NCBI RefSeq assembly: GCF_000422485.1
Contig: NZ_AULW01000039.1
Coordinates: 1 to 64,000 of the forward strand
DNA length: 64,000 bases
Origin: Paenibacillus pasadenensis DSM 19293
GTDB taxonomy: Bacteria; Bacillota; Bacilli; Paenibacillales; Paenibacillaceae
Direction: 5' to 3'
Numbering within the stretch: position 1 is the stretch's first letter; each line of letters opens with the position of its first letter. The notes beneath the pieces were generated by a model. It was not told the DNA's origin and did not search any database. It saw only the letters and a program-made list of their open reading frames with translations. The position numbers were made by a program, and so were the translations under genes. This document shows, piece by piece, positions 31,752 through 41,328 of this stretch.

Positions 31752-32981
31752 TTAAGAGAAGGCCTTGCCGCGGCGATCCCAGGCCAGCATCACGCAGGCG
31801 AGCAGGAGGCCGAGCAGCGAGAACGCGGCTGCCGTCCACGGGAGCACGCTGTAGTCGTAGGCGCCGGAGGAGAGCTCGAAGCGGACGACGATCCAGCCGC
31901 CGAAAAAGGCGCCGAAGGCGTTGCCGAAGTTCAGCACGGCGTGGTTGGACGTAGAGGCGAGCGCCGGCGCGTCCTTGGCGAGCGTCATGATGCGCACCTG
32001 CAAGCCCGGCATCGAGGCGAACGAAGCCGCGCCCCATAGGAAGACGACGGCGAGCGTCGCCGCAGGCGTCGTGTCGACGAGGCCGAGCAGGGCGAGCAGC
32101 AGCGCTTGCGCCAGGAACGAGCCGATGACGGTCGGCATGAGCGCGCGGTCCGCCAGCTTGCCGCCGATCATGTTGCCGAGCGTCACGCCGCAGCCGAACA
32201 GCACGAGCACCCACGGGACGATGCCCTCGGACATGCCCGTCACGTCAGTGAGCAGCGGCTTGATGTAGCTGAACAGCGCGAACAGGCTGCAGCAGCCCAT
32301 CGCGCCGGTGAGCAGCGCCAGTCCGAGCTTTGGCTGCAGCAGCGCGCGGATTTGGCGGGCCGGGCTTGTATCTTCTTCCTGCTTGACGGAAGGAATCAGC
32401 ACGACCAGGCCGATCAGCGTGACGACGCCCATGACCGCGACGGCGACGAAGGACATCCGCCAGCCGAGCTCCTGGCCGATGAACGTGCCGAACGGCACTC
32501 CGAGGACATTGGCGATCGTCAGTCCGGCCATCATGACCGAGACCGCTCCGGCCTTGCGCTGAGCGGAGACGAGGCTGGAGGCGTAGACCGCTCCGATGCC
32601 GAAAAACGTGCCGTGCGCCAGCGAGGTGAAGATGCGGGCCGCCAGCAGGATGCCGTAGGTAGGAGCGAGCGCTGCGGCGGCGTTGCCGGCGATGAAGAGC
32701 ACCATGAGCAGCGAGAGCAGCAGCTTTTTGGGAAATCGTGCCGTGGCGAGCGCCAGCACCGGCGCGCCGATGCCGACGCCGAGCGCGTAGCCCGTAATCA
32801 GGTTGCCCGCCTTCGGCACGCTGACGCCGAGATCGGCCGCGACTTCGGGCAGCAGGCCCATGATGACGAATTCCGTCATGCCGATGGCGAAGGCCCCGGC
32901 CGTGAGGGAGTAGAGGGAGAGCGGGAACCGTTCCTTGCCGCCGCGAGGCAGCGAAGCATCGGCTGACTGGACATGTTGCAT
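31752..32981 (-). CDS. MFS transporter, DHA1 type (AraJ/YdhP-like)
   Basis: This 409-residue protein has 12 predicted helices. The first segment (FAIGMTEFVIMGLLPEVAADLGVSV) and RIFTSLAHGTFFGIGAVYAS are characteristic of the AraJ/PbuE-like group of sugar or purine efflux proteins. The start is ATG 32981 after AAGAAGGA. It has its own promoter at 33053-33080 and ends near a shared terminator. Substrate is unknown. Confidence 0.88.
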   Translation of the reverse strand: MQHVQSADASLPRGGKERFPLSLYSLTAGAFAIGMTEFVIMGLLPEVAADLGVSVPKAGNLITGYALGVGIGAPVLALATARFPKKLLLSLLMVLFIAGNAAAALAPTYGILLAARIFTSLAHGTFFGIGAVYASSLVSAQRKAGAVSVMMAGLTIANVLGVPFGTFIGQELGWRMSFVAVAVMGVVTLIGLVVLIPSVKQEEDTSPARQIRALLQPKLGLALLTGAMGCCSLFALFSYIKPLLTDVTGMSEGIVPWVLVLFGCGVTLGNMIGGKLADRALMPTVIGSFLAQALLLALLGLVDTTPAATLAVVFLWGAASFASMPGLQVRIMTLAKDAPALASTSNHAVLNFGNAFGAFFGGWIVVRFELSSGAYDYSVLPWTAAAFSLLGLLLACVMLAWDRRGKAFS

Positions 32982-33052
32982 GGATGTGCGTCCTTCTTTC
33001 TGGATGAGTGTGGAAGCCGGATGAAGCTTGCTTTTTGATATCAGCTTCCGAC

Positions 33053-33080
33053 AGTATAGCAGATTCCGATGCGCTGAAAA
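33053..33080 (-). promoter_or_regulatory. Promoter of the DHA1-type MFS gene
   Basis: On the minus strand TTTTCA (33080-33075) and TATACT (33058-33053) are 16 bp apart. The predicted start near 33046 leaves a leader of about 65 bases. A palindrome TGATATCA (33036-33043) lies just downstream and could be an operator. Confidence 0.6.
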
Positions 33081-33099
33081 GGCCCGATCGGCCGCCGCG

Positions 33100-33119
33100 A
33101 AAAAAGCAAGCGCTTGCTT
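33100..33119 (-). terminator. Intrinsic terminator of the Nudix gene
   Basis: On the minus strand the palindrome AAGCAAGCGCTTGCTT is followed by a T run, and lies about 38 bases after the Nudix stop. Confidence 0.7.
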
Positions 33120-33157
33120 GGACGATCGGCGGCGGTCAGACTAAAAGCCGGGCTCAT

Positions 33158-33775
33158 CTAATCGAGGAGCGCCGGCTTTTGAGGATTGCGCAGGAAGTCG
33201 AACATGAGCGCGAGCTGGACGGGCGTATTGCGTCCGAGCGACAGCGGAGGAAGCTCGCTCTCGCCGAAAAAGGCGGCCTCGCTCGTCTCCACGCCTCCGC
33301 CCGCCTCGCCGCCGATAATTTCGCAAAGAATGAACAGCTTATAGATATGGCGGGCATCCGGAGGATGGTCCTGCTTGAGCCGGTCCAGCACGGCGAGCAG
33401 GCGGACCGCCCGCGTCTCGAAGCCGCTCTCCTCGCGGATTTCCTTGACGACGTTCTCCTTCGGGGACAGGCCGATCTCGGCCCAGCCGCCCGGCAGGCAC
33501 CAGCGGCCGTCGGACTTCTCGCGGACGAGCAGCAGCTTGCCTTCTCGGAACACGACGCCGCGCACGTCGACCTTCGGCGTCGCGTGCCCCTCCTCGGAGG
33601 CGAAGCTCAGCTCGATGTCCGCCTCGCCCGCGCCGGTATGCTCGCTCATAATCCTTACGCTCAGCGCCCGCAGCTGCTCGAAGCGCTCCACATCGTAGAC
33701 ATCCCTGCCATAGGCAAGGCCGGTTTGCGCGATCGCCTGCATCTCTCTTGCCCAGGACAGCCATTTCGGCTCCAT
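33158..33775 (-). CDS. Nudix hydrolase with N-terminal Nudix_N_2 domain
   Basis: This 205-residue enzyme has a short helical N-domain (MEPKWLSWAREMQAIAQTGL) and a Nudix fold starting near residue 70 (DVRGVVFREGKLLLVREKSD). The Nudix box reads GGWAEIGLSPKENVVKEIREESGF: the first Glu is Leu and Arg is Lys, but the metal-binding REEx2G-type cluster (EIREESG) is intact, a variation common in this subgroup. Members act on nucleoside diphosphate derivatives such as ADP-ribose. ATG 33775 is preferred, preceded by AAAAGGAGG; 11 extra upstream residues are unlikely. It has its own terminator. Confidence 0.88.
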   Translation of the reverse strand: MEPKWLSWAREMQAIAQTGLAYGRDVYDVERFEQLRALSVRIMSEHTGAGEADIELSFASEEGHATPKVDVRGVVFREGKLLLVREKSDGRWCLPGGWAEIGLSPKENVVKEIREESGFETRAVRLLAVLDRLKQDHPPDARHIYKLFILCEIIGGEAGGGVETSEAAFFGESELPPLSLGRNTPVQLALMFDFLRNPQKPALLD

Positions 33776-33902
33776 TGGCGGCCGCCTCCTTTTCACGGAC
33801 CGGCGCATCGCCGGGCCCTACTCTCCCGGTTTATTCCAGCCGCAGAGGACAATTCCTGCCTCGTTCGACGACCCGGCGTACGAAACGACAAATGTCCATA
33901 TG

Positions 33903-33916
33903 CGAAAGCGTTTTGC
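33903..33916. promoter_or_regulatory. Possible cre site upstream of the alpha-galactosidase gene
   Basis: CGAAAGCGTTTTGC matches the CcpA box TGWAARCGYTWNCW at 11 of 14 positions, including the central AARCGYT core. It lies about 110 bases before the alpha-galactosidase ATG. A regulatory role in catabolite repression is inferred. Confidence 0.45.
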
Positions 33917-34026
33917 TCATGGACGAAGCAGCTCGGAAAGACCGATAATGAGAAGGCTGAGGGCAGCTCTTCTCTTTTGACCGAAGATGGACTTGCCCGG
34001 AATTTATCGAGGAAGGAAGATGTCCG

Positions 34027-36246
34027 ATGAAGGCCGCGATCCATTACGACGCCGACCGCCGTTTGTTCCATCTGCAGGGGGGCGCGGTCAGCTATGTCGT
34101 TGAACTCATAGAAGGCAGCTATCCCGCTCATGTCTACTGGGGGCCGAGGCTCGCAGCCGCGTCCCCGCAGCTCGGAACGGCGTTCCGGGAACGTCCCTCG
34201 TTCTCCCCGACCTTGCTGCAGGCGCGTCCCGTGCTGACGCTCGATACGCTGCCGCAGGAATACCCGGCGCATGGCGCGGGCGACTTCCGCGCGCCGGCCT
34301 ATGAGGCGCGGCTCGCCGACGGCACCTCCGTGACGGAAGCCGTCTACGAGAGCCACCGCATCCTCGGCGGCAAGCCCGCGCTGGCGGGACTGCCGGCCGT
34401 TTACGCCGAGTCGGAGGACGAGGCGCTCACGCTCGAGCTGACGCTGCGCGATGCGTACAGCGGGCTCGCCGTCATCCTTTCCTACACCGTGTTCGCGGAG
34501 CATGCCGCGGTCGCCAGGTCGGTCCGCTTCGCGAACGGCGGCAGCGAGCCGCTGGAGCTGGAGGCGGCGCTGAGCGCCAGCGTCGACTTCAAGACGTCGG
34601 ACTACGACTTCCTGCATCTGGACGGACGCTGGGCGATGGAGCGGGGCATCAGCCGCTCTCCGCTGCAGCCGGGCACCCAGTCGATCGGCAGCCGCCGGGG
34701 CTCGAGCAGCCACAACCACAATCCGTTCTTCGCGCTGCTCGGCCGTCGGGCCGACGAGGAGCAGGGCGACGCGTACGGCTTCAGCCTCGTCTACAGCGGC
34801 AGCTTCCTCGGCCGCGTCGAGACGGAGCAGTACGGCATGTCGCGCGCTCAGATCGGCATCCATCCGGACGGCTTCTCCTGGCGGCTCGAGCCGGGAGCGG
34901 AGTTCCAGGCGCCGGAATGCGTGCTCGTCTACTCCGCCGAAGGACTCGGCGGCATGTCGCGGACGTATCATCGGCTGTACCGCTCCCGTCTGTGCCGGGG
35001 CGAGTTCCGGGACCGCGAGCGTCCGGTGCTCGTCAACAACTGGGAGGCGACGTATTTCAACTTCACGGCCGACAAGATCGCCGCGATCGCCCGCGAGGGC
35101 GGCAAGCTCGGCATCGAGCTGTTCGTCCTCGACGACGGCTGGTTCGGCCGGCGCGACCGGGACGACAGCTCGCTCGGCGATTGGAAGGTCGACCTGAACA
35201 AGCTGCCGGAAGGGCTCGGAGATCTCGCGGAGCGCGTGCGCGCGGAAGGGCTGCAGTTCGGCCTGTGGTTCGAGCCGGAGATGGTCTCGCCCGACAGCGA
35301 CCTGTACCGCCAGCATCCGGACTGGTGCCTGCATGTTCCGGGCCGCCGCCGCAGCGAAGGACGCCGGCAGCTGATCCTCGACTTCTCCCGCGAGGAAGTC
35401 GCCGATGCGATCGCCGAGCAGATCGAGAGCGTGCTGGCAAGCGCGCCGATCACCTACGTCAAATGGGACATGAACCGCAACATGACGGAGATCGGCTCCG
35501 CCGCGCTGCCGCCGGAGCGTCAGCGCGAGACGGCGCATCGCTACATGCTCGGCCTGTACCGCGTGCTGGACCGGATTACGGCCAAGTTCCCGCATGTGCT
35601 GTTCGAAAGCTGCTCCGGCGGCGGCGGCCGCTTCGATCCCGGCATGCTCTACTACATGCCGCAGACGTGGACGAGCGACAATACCGATGCCGTCAGCCGC
35701 TTGCGCATCCAGTACGGCACGAGCGTCGTCTACCCGATCAGCTCGATGGGCGCTCATATTTCCGCCGTGCCGAACCACCAGGTCGGCCGCGTGACGAGCC
35801 TCAAGATGCGCGGAGACGTGGCGATGAGCGGCAATTTCGGCTATGAGCTGGACCTGACCAAGTTCAGCGAGGAAGAAGCCGCGCTCGCGGCGGCCCAGGT
35901 CGCCTTCTACAAGGATATCCGGAGCCTGGTGCAGTTCGGCGATCTGTACCGCCTGCTGAGTCCTTTCGAAGGAGAGGACGCCGCCTGGATGATCGTCTCG
36001 CCGGACCGCCGCGAAGCGATCGCGTTCCATTTCCGCGTGCTGGCCCAGCCTAACCCGCCGATCGGCTGGCTGAAGCTGCGCGGGCTCGACCCTGCGCTCG
36101 AGTACGAGGCGGTCGAGATCGACCTGGCCAGCCCCGGCGCAGGCGAGTCCTTCCGCGTCGGCGGCGATGTCCTGATGCATGCCGGTCTCGCGCTTGCGGA
36201 CCGCCCGGGCGACTTCCAAAGCCTCGTCTGGCGGCTGCGCGCATAG
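34027..36246 (+). CDS. Alpha-galactosidase (GH36)
   Basis: This 739-residue glycoside hydrolase belongs to family GH36. The N-terminal beta-supersandwich (1-330) is followed by the TIM barrel with FVLDDGWFGRRDRD, GLWFEPEMVSPDSDLY and LDFSREEVADAI. The catalytic nucleophile is Asp481 (YVKWDMNRN) and the acid/base is Asp551 (TWTSDNTDA); SCSGGGGRFDPGML is also conserved. It cleaves terminal alpha-1,6-galactose from raffinose-type sugars. There is no signal peptide, so it acts inside the cell on imported sugars. ATG 34027 follows GGAAGGAAG. A cre-like site lies upstream. Confidence 0.96.
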   Translation: MKAAIHYDADRRLFHLQGGAVSYVVELIEGSYPAHVYWGPRLAAASPQLGTAFRERPSFSPTLLQARPVLTLDTLPQEYPAHGAGDFRAPAYEARLADGTSVTEAVYESHRILGGKPALAGLPAVYAESEDEALTLELTLRDAYSGLAVILSYTVFAEHAAVARSVRFANGGSEPLELEAALSASVDFKTSDYDFLHLDGRWAMERGISRSPLQPGTQSIGSRRGSSSHNHNPFFALLGRRADEEQGDAYGFSLVYSGSFLGRVETEQYGMSRAQIGIHPDGFSWRLEPGAEFQAPECVLVYSAEGLGGMSRTYHRLYRSRLCRGEFRDRERPVLVNNWEATYFNFTADKIAAIAREGGKLGIELFVLDDGWFGRRDRDDSSLGDWKVDLNKLPEGLGDLAERVRAEGLQFGLWFEPEMVSPDSDLYRQHPDWCLHVPGRRRSEGRRQLILDFSREEVADAIAEQIESVLASAPITYVKWDMNRNMTEIGSAALPPERQRETAHRYMLGLYRVLDRITAKFPHVLFESCSGGGGRFDPGMLYYMPQTWTSDNTDAVSRLRIQYGTSVVYPISSMGAHISAVPNHQVGRVTSLKMRGDVAMSGNFGYELDLTKFSEEEAALAAAQVAFYKDIRSLVQFGDLYRLLSPFEGEDAAWMIVSPDRREAIAFHFRVLAQPNPPIGWLKLRGLDPALEYEAVEIDLASPGAGESFRVGGDVLMHAGLALADRPGDFQSLVWRLRA

Positions 36247-36655
36247 GGCAGGCTCCGAGGTCCCGACTCCGGACTCGCGGCTTCCGACGCCCAAGCTCCC
36301 GGCGTCTCGTCTCTCAGAGTCCAGGCTCCTGCCACCCGAGCCCCCGACTCCCCCGACACCTATTCTGACCGTCCCGTTTCACCGCTCCGCGCTTCGGGTA
36401 ATGACCCGTATACATGGCGCGGAGGAGCGGACTTCTCCGAACCGGCAGCATGCCGGGCAAGCAGCCTTCAACCGCTGCCTGCCCCGCGGCTGTCGGTTTG
36501 TTTTTGGATGCGGCGACGGAAGGAAACAGAGGATGGACGTGGAATTATAATCCAGAACAGTTATTGATTTGTCGATTTTTGTTATGCCTAATGTCGATTG
36601 ATACTGACAGACGGCGAAACGAGTCGAAACCAATCGTTCGGGAGGGGAATCGGAA
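36247..36655. other. Intergenic region with pyrimidine-rich low complexity
   Basis: The first 120 bases are a C/T-rich stretch with many CTCC, CCGACTC and GACTC words. The remainder becomes more AT-rich toward 36600 and should hold the promoter of the ThuA-like gene. No gene, RNA or strong terminator was found after the alpha-galactosidase. Confidence 0.4.
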
Positions 36656-37432
36656 ATGGTCATCCAAGTGGGAAGAGGAGGCTCGGCTCATGTGCCGGAT
36701 GCGGAGGCCGGAGCTCTGGCGGGGCTCGTCGCGGATCGAATGACGCGGGAGGCGCTGCCGTTCGGGCCGGCGAGGCCGGCGGCTCGGTCGCTGGCGGGCT
36801 CGGGAGGACTGCTGCTCGGCGACCGCGAGGCGGAGAGCCATCCGCTGGCGTCGCTGCAGGAGGCGCTTTGCCGGCTGCTCGGCGAAGACTTCGACATGCA
36901 GGCGAGCGACAGCTACGGCCTGCTCGAAGACGACATGCCGGCCGACCAGTCGCTGATCGTCGCCTGCAGCGATCGCTGGGAGCGGCCGCTGTCCGATCGG
37001 CAGGCAGCCGGCCTCGTCCGGTTCGTCGAGCACGGGGGCGGGCTCGTGCTGCTCCATTGCGGAATTTCGCTCGCCTCTCATCCGCTGCTGGAGCATCTCG
37101 CGGGCGCGCGCTGCGAGGAGCATCCAGAAGGGCGCTTGCTCAGCTTCGATCCAGTCGTCGGCAAGGCGGGGGTGCATCCGGCCGTCCAGGACCTCGAGCC
37201 GTTCGAGCTGACCGACGAGCCGTACCGGTACTCGTTCCGGCCGTCGATGGACCGCGAGGTCATCCTCGAGTACGTGCTGGGCGGAGTGCGCCGTCCTGCC
37301 GCCTGGGCGCATCGGGTCGGCCGGGGCCGCGTCGTATCCATCATGCCGGGCCATAGCTCCGACTCGCTGCGGCATCCGCAGCTGCAGCGGCTGATCCGCC
37401 GCAGCTCGCTGTGGGCGGCTGGGCGGATCTGA
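36656..37432 (+). CDS. ThuA-like domain protein (trehalose-utilisation family)
   Basis: This 258-residue protein has the ThuA/glutamine-amidotransferase-like fold. Recognisable parts are GLVRFVEHGGGLVLLHCG, the HP-containing segment GVHPAVQDLEPFELTDEPYR, AWAHRVGRGRVVSIMPGHSS and a final LRHPQLQRLIRRSSLWA. These proteins occur with sugar dehydrogenases, and their chemistry is poorly known. About 50 N-terminal residues are unlike typical members. ATG 36656 follows GGGAGGGG. A strong terminator follows. Confidence 0.8.
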   Translation: MVIQVGRGGSAHVPDAEAGALAGLVADRMTREALPFGPARPAARSLAGSGGLLLGDREAESHPLASLQEALCRLLGEDFDMQASDSYGLLEDDMPADQSLIVACSDRWERPLSDRQAAGLVRFVEHGGGLVLLHCGISLASHPLLEHLAGARCEEHPEGRLLSFDPVVGKAGVHPAVQDLEPFELTDEPYRYSFRPSMDREVILEYVLGGVRRPAAWAHRVGRGRVVSIMPGHSSDSLRHPQLQRLIRRSSLWAAGRI

Positions 37433-37466
37433 TTCGCCGGAATCGTCCGCGAAGTTCGCAAACATT

Positions 37467-37506
37467 GCTCCAGCGGCTTCTCCAGCCGCTGGAGCTAATT
37501 TTTTTC
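37467..37506 (+). terminator. Intrinsic terminator after the ThuA-like gene
   Basis: GCTCCAGCGGCT-(TCTCC)-AGCCGCTGGAGC is a perfect 12-bp stem followed by TAATTTTTTT. Confidence 0.95.
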
Positions 37507-37607
37507 AGCGCCCTTCGATTTCTCTATCACGATAAGAAAGTTCGGTGTCGATACCTATACTACTGCACGAAAGTGCAATCGACTATCGACAAAAGCGAGG
37601 GCTCATC

Positions 37608-39167
37608 ATGGCTTCAACACCATCCGGCATCAACCGTCAAAACCAGTCTCCCTTAATCGGCAAGCTGTTCCAGCGAGGAGCGGGGCAAGCGGCCGGCGAG
37701 GCCGACCACGCCTACCTGGAGCTGCGCAAGCGAAACCAGACGGTGCTGGCCATCGTCAGCTCGAACGTCCTGCTGCTGGGCGCAATGATGATCGCCTTCA
37801 GCTCGACCTTGGAGTTCACCCTCAAGATGCTGCTGCCTACGGCCGTCGGCATGGCGCTGCTCTGGGGGGCGCATGCGCTGCGCGTGCTGGAGAGGGCGAT
37901 CCCGATCGCCGTGCTCATGCTGGTCGGCTACTTGGCGGCGACGGGCATCCAGGACAGTCCCGACGATCCGCTGAACGCGCTGAGCGCCTTCTACCTGATG
38001 GCCATCGGCATCATGTACAACAGCCGGCTGTCGCTCGCCTACGGCACGCTGAGCGGGATATTCATCATTTTGTACAAATATCTGGCTTTCCCCGCGGCTG
38101 ATTCGGCTGGCGAGTCCCATCTGGTCTACTTCCTGTTCTACTTCGTGCTGGCGGCGGTCACGATGATCGCCCAGTCGGAGATCGGCCGCTCGATCTTCCG
38201 GCGCGCGCTCGGCCTCCAGGAAGCGGCCCAGCAGCAGCTGCTCAAGGAGCAGGAGCGCGAGCGGATGACGCTTGAGACGGTCAAGACGTTGTCGGACAGC
38301 ATGGGCCGCATCCGCGAGAACGGCCGCGAGAACGACGCCTCCTTCCAGGAAATGAACACCGCGTTCCAGGAGCTGACGTCCGGCGTCACGACCCAGGCCG
38401 AGACGATGGGAGAAATCTCCTCGCGGGTGAGCGAGTCGATGCACCAGATGGAGCGGATGATGGGCACGCTCGGCTCGATGGTCGGCCAGATCGAGGTGAC
38501 GGGCGGCTCGTCCGCCGAGGGCGCGCGCATCGTCGGCGAGCTTAGCCGCACGATCGGCGAGTTCCGGGCAAGCATGGAGGAGCTGCAGGAGAGGTTCGAC
38601 GGGCTGAACGAGACGATCCGGGGCATCCTGCCGTTCACGGCCTCGATCCAGGACATCGCCCGCCAAACGAACCTGCTGTCGCTCAACGCCAGCATCGAGG
38701 CGGCGCGCGCCGGCGAGCATGGAGCGGGCTTCGGCGTCGTGGCGGCCGAGATCCGCAAGCTGGCGATGACGGCCGGCGATACGGCCGACCGGATGACCGG
38801 CAGCCTCGAGGAGGCCGCCGTCCGTACGGAGCAGTCTCGCGAGGCGATGCGCGAGAACGTGCTGCGCATGGAGGAGAGCCTCGGCCATGTGGAGGCGACC
38901 AGCGCCGCGTTCGACGGCATCCGCCAGTCCGTCGAGTCGCTGCAGTCGGATGCGGCGCGGATCGGCGTGGAGATGGACGCGGTCAGCGCCTCGAGCGGAG
39001 ATGTCGAGGAGCGGGTGAGCGACTTCGCCGCGGTCGTGCAGCAGTCGTCGGCGACGCTCGAGGAGCTGCTGGCTACGGTCGAGACGCTCGTCCGCCAAAA
39101 CACGCAGCTGCAGTCGAGGATCGAAGAGTCCGAGGCGGCGCTTCGCCAGCTGTCGGCAGCAGGCTGA
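37608..39167 (+). CDS. Methyl-accepting chemotaxis protein with polytopic membrane sensor
   Basis: This 519-residue chemoreceptor has an N-terminal block of about six hydrophobic helices (residues 45-195) in place of the usual two helices with an outside sensor. A coiled-coil signalling domain follows. The hairpin tip that binds CheA/CheW is recognisable in [38 protein letters not shown] (shown here only in part: [15 protein letters not shown]). No HAMP domain is evident. The ATG at 37608 is preferred over a GTG at 37545 because GAGGG lies six bases upstream. Ligand is unknown; such receptors may sense membrane or energy state. Confidence 0.9.
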   Translation: MASTPSGINRQNQSPLIGKLFQRGAGQAAGEADHAYLELRKRNQTVLAIVSSNVLLLGAMMIAFSSTLEFTLKMLLPTAVGMALLWGAHALRVLERAIPIAVLMLVGYLAATGIQDSPDDPLNALSAFYLMAIGIMYNSRLSLAYGTLSGIFIILYKYLAFPAADSAGESHLVYFLFYFVLAAVTMIAQSEIGRSIFRRALGLQEAAQQQLLKEQERERMTLETVKTLSDSMGRIRENGRENDASFQEMNTAFQELTSGVTTQAETMGEISSRVSESMHQMERMMGTLGSMVGQIEVTGGSSAEGARIVGELSRTIGEFRASMEELQERFDGLNETIRGILPFTASIQDIARQTNLLSLNASIEAARAGEHGAGFGVVAAEIRKLAMTAGDTADRMTGSLEEAAVRTEQSREAMRENVLRMEESLGHVEATSAAFDGIRQSVESLQSDAARIGVEMDAVSASSGDVEERVSDFAAVVQQSSATLEELLATVETLVRQNTQLQSRIEESEAALRQLSAAG

Positions 39168-39181
39168 CGCCTGGTGCCGTC

Positions 39182-39272
39182 CGCTGCCGGGCATGTCGAG
39201 CCGGCAGCGTCGATTCCATGAACGCGACAGAGGGTGTCCCGAAAGCCTTGGCTTAGGGACACCCTCTTTATA
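39182..39272 (+). terminator. Intrinsic terminator after the chemoreceptor gene
   Basis: AGAGGGTGTCCC (39229-39240) pairs with GGGACACCCTCT (39256-39267), followed by TTATA. A second hairpin, CGCTGCCGG/CCGGCAGCG at 39182-39209, precedes it. Confidence 0.85.
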
Positions 39273-39283
39273 AATGGGTTAAA

Positions 39284-39354
39284 CACAAAAAAATCTTCCT
39301 CTGGCAAGATGCAGGCATCACCCCGTCATCGGCCAAAGAGGAAGATTTTTTGTG
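39284..39354. terminator. Long bidirectional terminator-like hairpin
   Basis: CACAAAAAAATCTTCCTCT pairs with AGAGGAAGATTTTTTGTG (one base shorter), giving a stem of about 18 bp with A and T runs on both sides and an internal GGC/GCC pair. It stands directly beside the chemoreceptor terminator and could stop transcription arriving from the catalase side. Confidence 0.7.
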
Positions 39355-39379
39355 CATCCAATCGGCCGGCGCGGGCCAT

Positions 39380-39637
39380 CCAAGGTCCAAATGTGCCTTG
39401 GATCCGGCCCGCCGGCCGGGAACCGGACCAACCAAGGCAGAAATATGCCTTGGATCCGGCCCGCCGGCCGGGAACCGGGCCAACCAAGGCAGAAATATGC
39501 CTTGGATCCGGCCCGCCGGCCGGGAACCGGACCAACCAAGGCAGAAATGTGCCTTGGATCCGGCCCGCCGGCCGGGAACCGGACCAACCAAGGCAGAAAT
39601 GTGCCTTGGATTCGGCCCGCCGGCCGGGAACCGGACT
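39380..39637. repeat. Five near-identical 52-bp tandem repeats
   Basis: Units begin at 39380, 39432, 39484, 39536 and 39588, a period of exactly 52 bp. Each contains the hairpin CCAAGGCA-GAAAT-RTGCCTTGG and a second GC-rich palindromic part (ATCCGGCCCGCCGGCCGGG). Copies differ at only a few positions; the first has GGTCC in place of GGCAG, and the last ends in TTTTTTT. The same first hairpin occurs once at 8-29. All frames on both strands are open across the array, because 52 is not a multiple of three, so it is not treated as coding. Confidence 0.95.
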
Positions 39638-39691
39638 TTTTTTGCGATCGGGATGGGAATCTGCGGCTCTCCCGGCTCCCCGGCTAAACAA

Positions 39692-41281
39692 TCAATAGCC
39701 GTCGGTGCGGTGGCCGGAACGGTCGGCCAGCTCCTGGCCCTGGCGCATCGACTCGTTGCCGAGATGCTCCGGCGCCGCCGCTTCGGCGCGGGCGAGCGCC
39801 TCGGCGACGCGCTTGCCGTAGTCGGCGTCGGCTTCCTTGAAGTAGCCGATCATCTTGTCGCGGACGACCGGACGGCACATCTTGAGCGCATCGACGAGGT
39901 TTTTGACCAGCTCGTCCCGCTCCCACGGCTCGAACTTGCGATACGTATCCCCCGCCTGGCCGAAATCGTTCGTCCGTCCGATCTTCTCGCGCACGAGCCT
40001 CGCATCGTACGCCGGCTCGTGCTCGGCGCCGGACGGACGGGCTTCCGTCAGCCCGCCCAGGCTGGACGGCTCGTAGTTGACATGCGGGTTCTGCCCGGGC
40101 GCGAGGTCGACTTTGTATTCCATTTGGCCGTCGCGCTGGTTCGTGGCGACCGGAGCCTTCGGCGCGTTGATCGGCAGCTGCAGGTAGTTCGTGCCGACGC
40201 GGTAGCGCTGCGTGTCCGAGTAGGAGAAGGTGCGGCCCTGCAGCAGCTTGTCGTCGGAGAAGTCCAGGCCGTCGACGAGCACGCCGGTGCCGAACGCCGC
40301 CTGCTCAACCTCGGCGAAGTAGTTTTCCGGATTGCGGTTCAGCGTCATCTTGCCGACCGGCAGGAACGGGAACTTTTCCTGCGGCCACAGCTTCGTCGGG
40401 TCGAGCGGATCGAAGTCGAGCTCGGGATGCTCGTCGTCCTCGAGAATCTGCACGTTCAGCTCCCACTCCGGATAGTCGCCGCGGTCGATCGCCTCGTACA
40501 GGTCCTGCGTCGCATGGCTCGTATTTTTCGCCTGGATCGCCTCGGCCTCGTCCTGCGTCAGGTTTTTGATCCCCTGCTTCAGCGGCTCCCAGTGGTACTT
40601 CACGAGATGGCCGACGCCATCCTGGTTGACCCACTTGTACGTATTCACGCCCGAGCCCTGCATCTGCCGGTAGTTGGCCGGGATGCCCCAGGGGGAGAAC
40701 AGGAACGTCACCATATGCGTCGCTTCCGGCGAGTTGGAGAGGAAGTCGAACATGCGCTCCGGATCGTTCAGGTTCGTCACCGGATCGGGCTTGAACGAAT
40801 GCACCATGTCGGGGAACTTGAGCGGGTCGCGAATGAAAAAGATCTTGAGGTTGTTGCCGACGAGATCCCAGTTGCCGTCCTCGGTGTAGAACTTGACGGC
40901 AAAGCCGCGCGGATCGCGCAGCGTCTCCGGCGAATGTCCGCCGTGCACGACCGTGGAGAAGCGGACGAATACCGGCGTCTGCTTGCCTTTTTCCTGGAAC
41001 AGCTTGGCCCGCGTGTACTTGGAGACCGGCTCGCTGCCGACAGTGCCGTAGGCCTCGAAGACGCCGTAGGCGCCTGCTCCGCGCGCATGCACGACGCGCT
41101 CCGGCACGCGCTCGCGGTCGAAATGCGAGATCTTTTCGATGAAATGGTAGTTCTCCAAGGTCGACGGACCGCGGTCTCCGACCGTGCGGATGTTCTGGTT
41201 GTCCGTAATCGGGTGGCCCTGCCGGTTCGTCAGCGTCCGATCGGCTTCGCTGCCCTGCTTGTTCGGGTCCAAATGGCCCAC
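39692..41281 (-). CDS. Catalase (KatX-like monofunctional haem catalase)
   Basis: This 529-residue enzyme decomposes hydrogen peroxide. The distal His lies in [16 protein letters not shown], the haem-pocket motif is [26 protein letters not shown] (shown in part: RFSTVVHGG), and the haem-ligand Tyr is in [15 protein letters not shown]. The N-terminal [19 protein letters not shown] and general sequence resemble the Bacillus spore catalase KatX more than vegetative KatA; this is recalled, not searched. The start is GTG 41281 with AAAGAAAGGA almost touching it. That site is buried in a 12-bp inverted repeat, described separately. Confidence 0.93.
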   Translation of the reverse strand: MGHLDPNKQGSEADRTLTNRQGHPITDNQNIRTVGDRGPSTLENYHFIEKISHFDRERVPERVVHARGAGAYGVFEAYGTVGSEPVSKYTRAKLFQEKGKQTPVFVRFSTVVHGGHSPETLRDPRGFAVKFYTEDGNWDLVGNNLKIFFIRDPLKFPDMVHSFKPDPVTNLNDPERMFDFLSNSPEATHMVTFLFSPWGIPANYRQMQGSGVNTYKWVNQDGVGHLVKYHWEPLKQGIKNLTQDEAEAIQAKNTSHATQDLYEAIDRGDYPEWELNVQILEDDEHPELDFDPLDPTKLWPQEKFPFLPVGKMTLNRNPENYFAEVEQAAFGTGVLVDGLDFSDDKLLQGRTFSYSDTQRYRVGTNYLQLPINAPKAPVATNQRDGQMEYKVDLAPGQNPHVNYEPSSLGGLTEARPSGAEHEPAYDARLVREKIGRTNDFGQAGDTYRKFEPWERDELVKNLVDALKMCRPVVRDKMIGYFKEADADYGKRVAEALARAEAAAPEHLGNESMRQGQELADRSGHRTDGY

Positions 41282-41283
41282 AT

Positions 41284-41328
41284 CCTTTCTTTGCCTGTTT
41301 GCTCCCGGTTTATTTTGGCAAAGAAAGG
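41284..41328 (-). promoter_or_regulatory. Inverted repeat sequestering the catalase ribosome binding site
   Basis: CCTTTCTTTGCC (41284-41295) and GGCAAAGAAAGG (41317-41328) are perfect complements separated by 21 bases. In the catalase mRNA the second-read arm is GGCAAAGAAAGG, immediately before GTG, so the leader can pair with its own Shine-Dalgarno sequence. Alternatively the dyad could bind a protein. Confidence 0.65.

Noticed and set aside
33803-33960. Small gene between the Nudix and alpha-galactosidase genes
   Set aside because: Short frames lack a ribosome site; the region is better explained as promoter DNA with a cre-like site.
34027-36294. Long minus-strand frame opposite the alpha-galactosidase
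   Set aside because: The plus strand contains all GH36 catalytic motifs; the antisense product has none.
37520-37560. Sigma-D (flagellar) promoter before the chemoreceptor
   Set aside because: GTCGATAC resembles the -10 element, but no TAAA lies at the correct 14-16 bp distance.
39352-39687. Open frames on both strands encoding Gly/Pro/Arg/Asn-rich repeats
   Set aside because: All six frames are open because of the 52-bp repeat; no ribosome site or family similarity was found.
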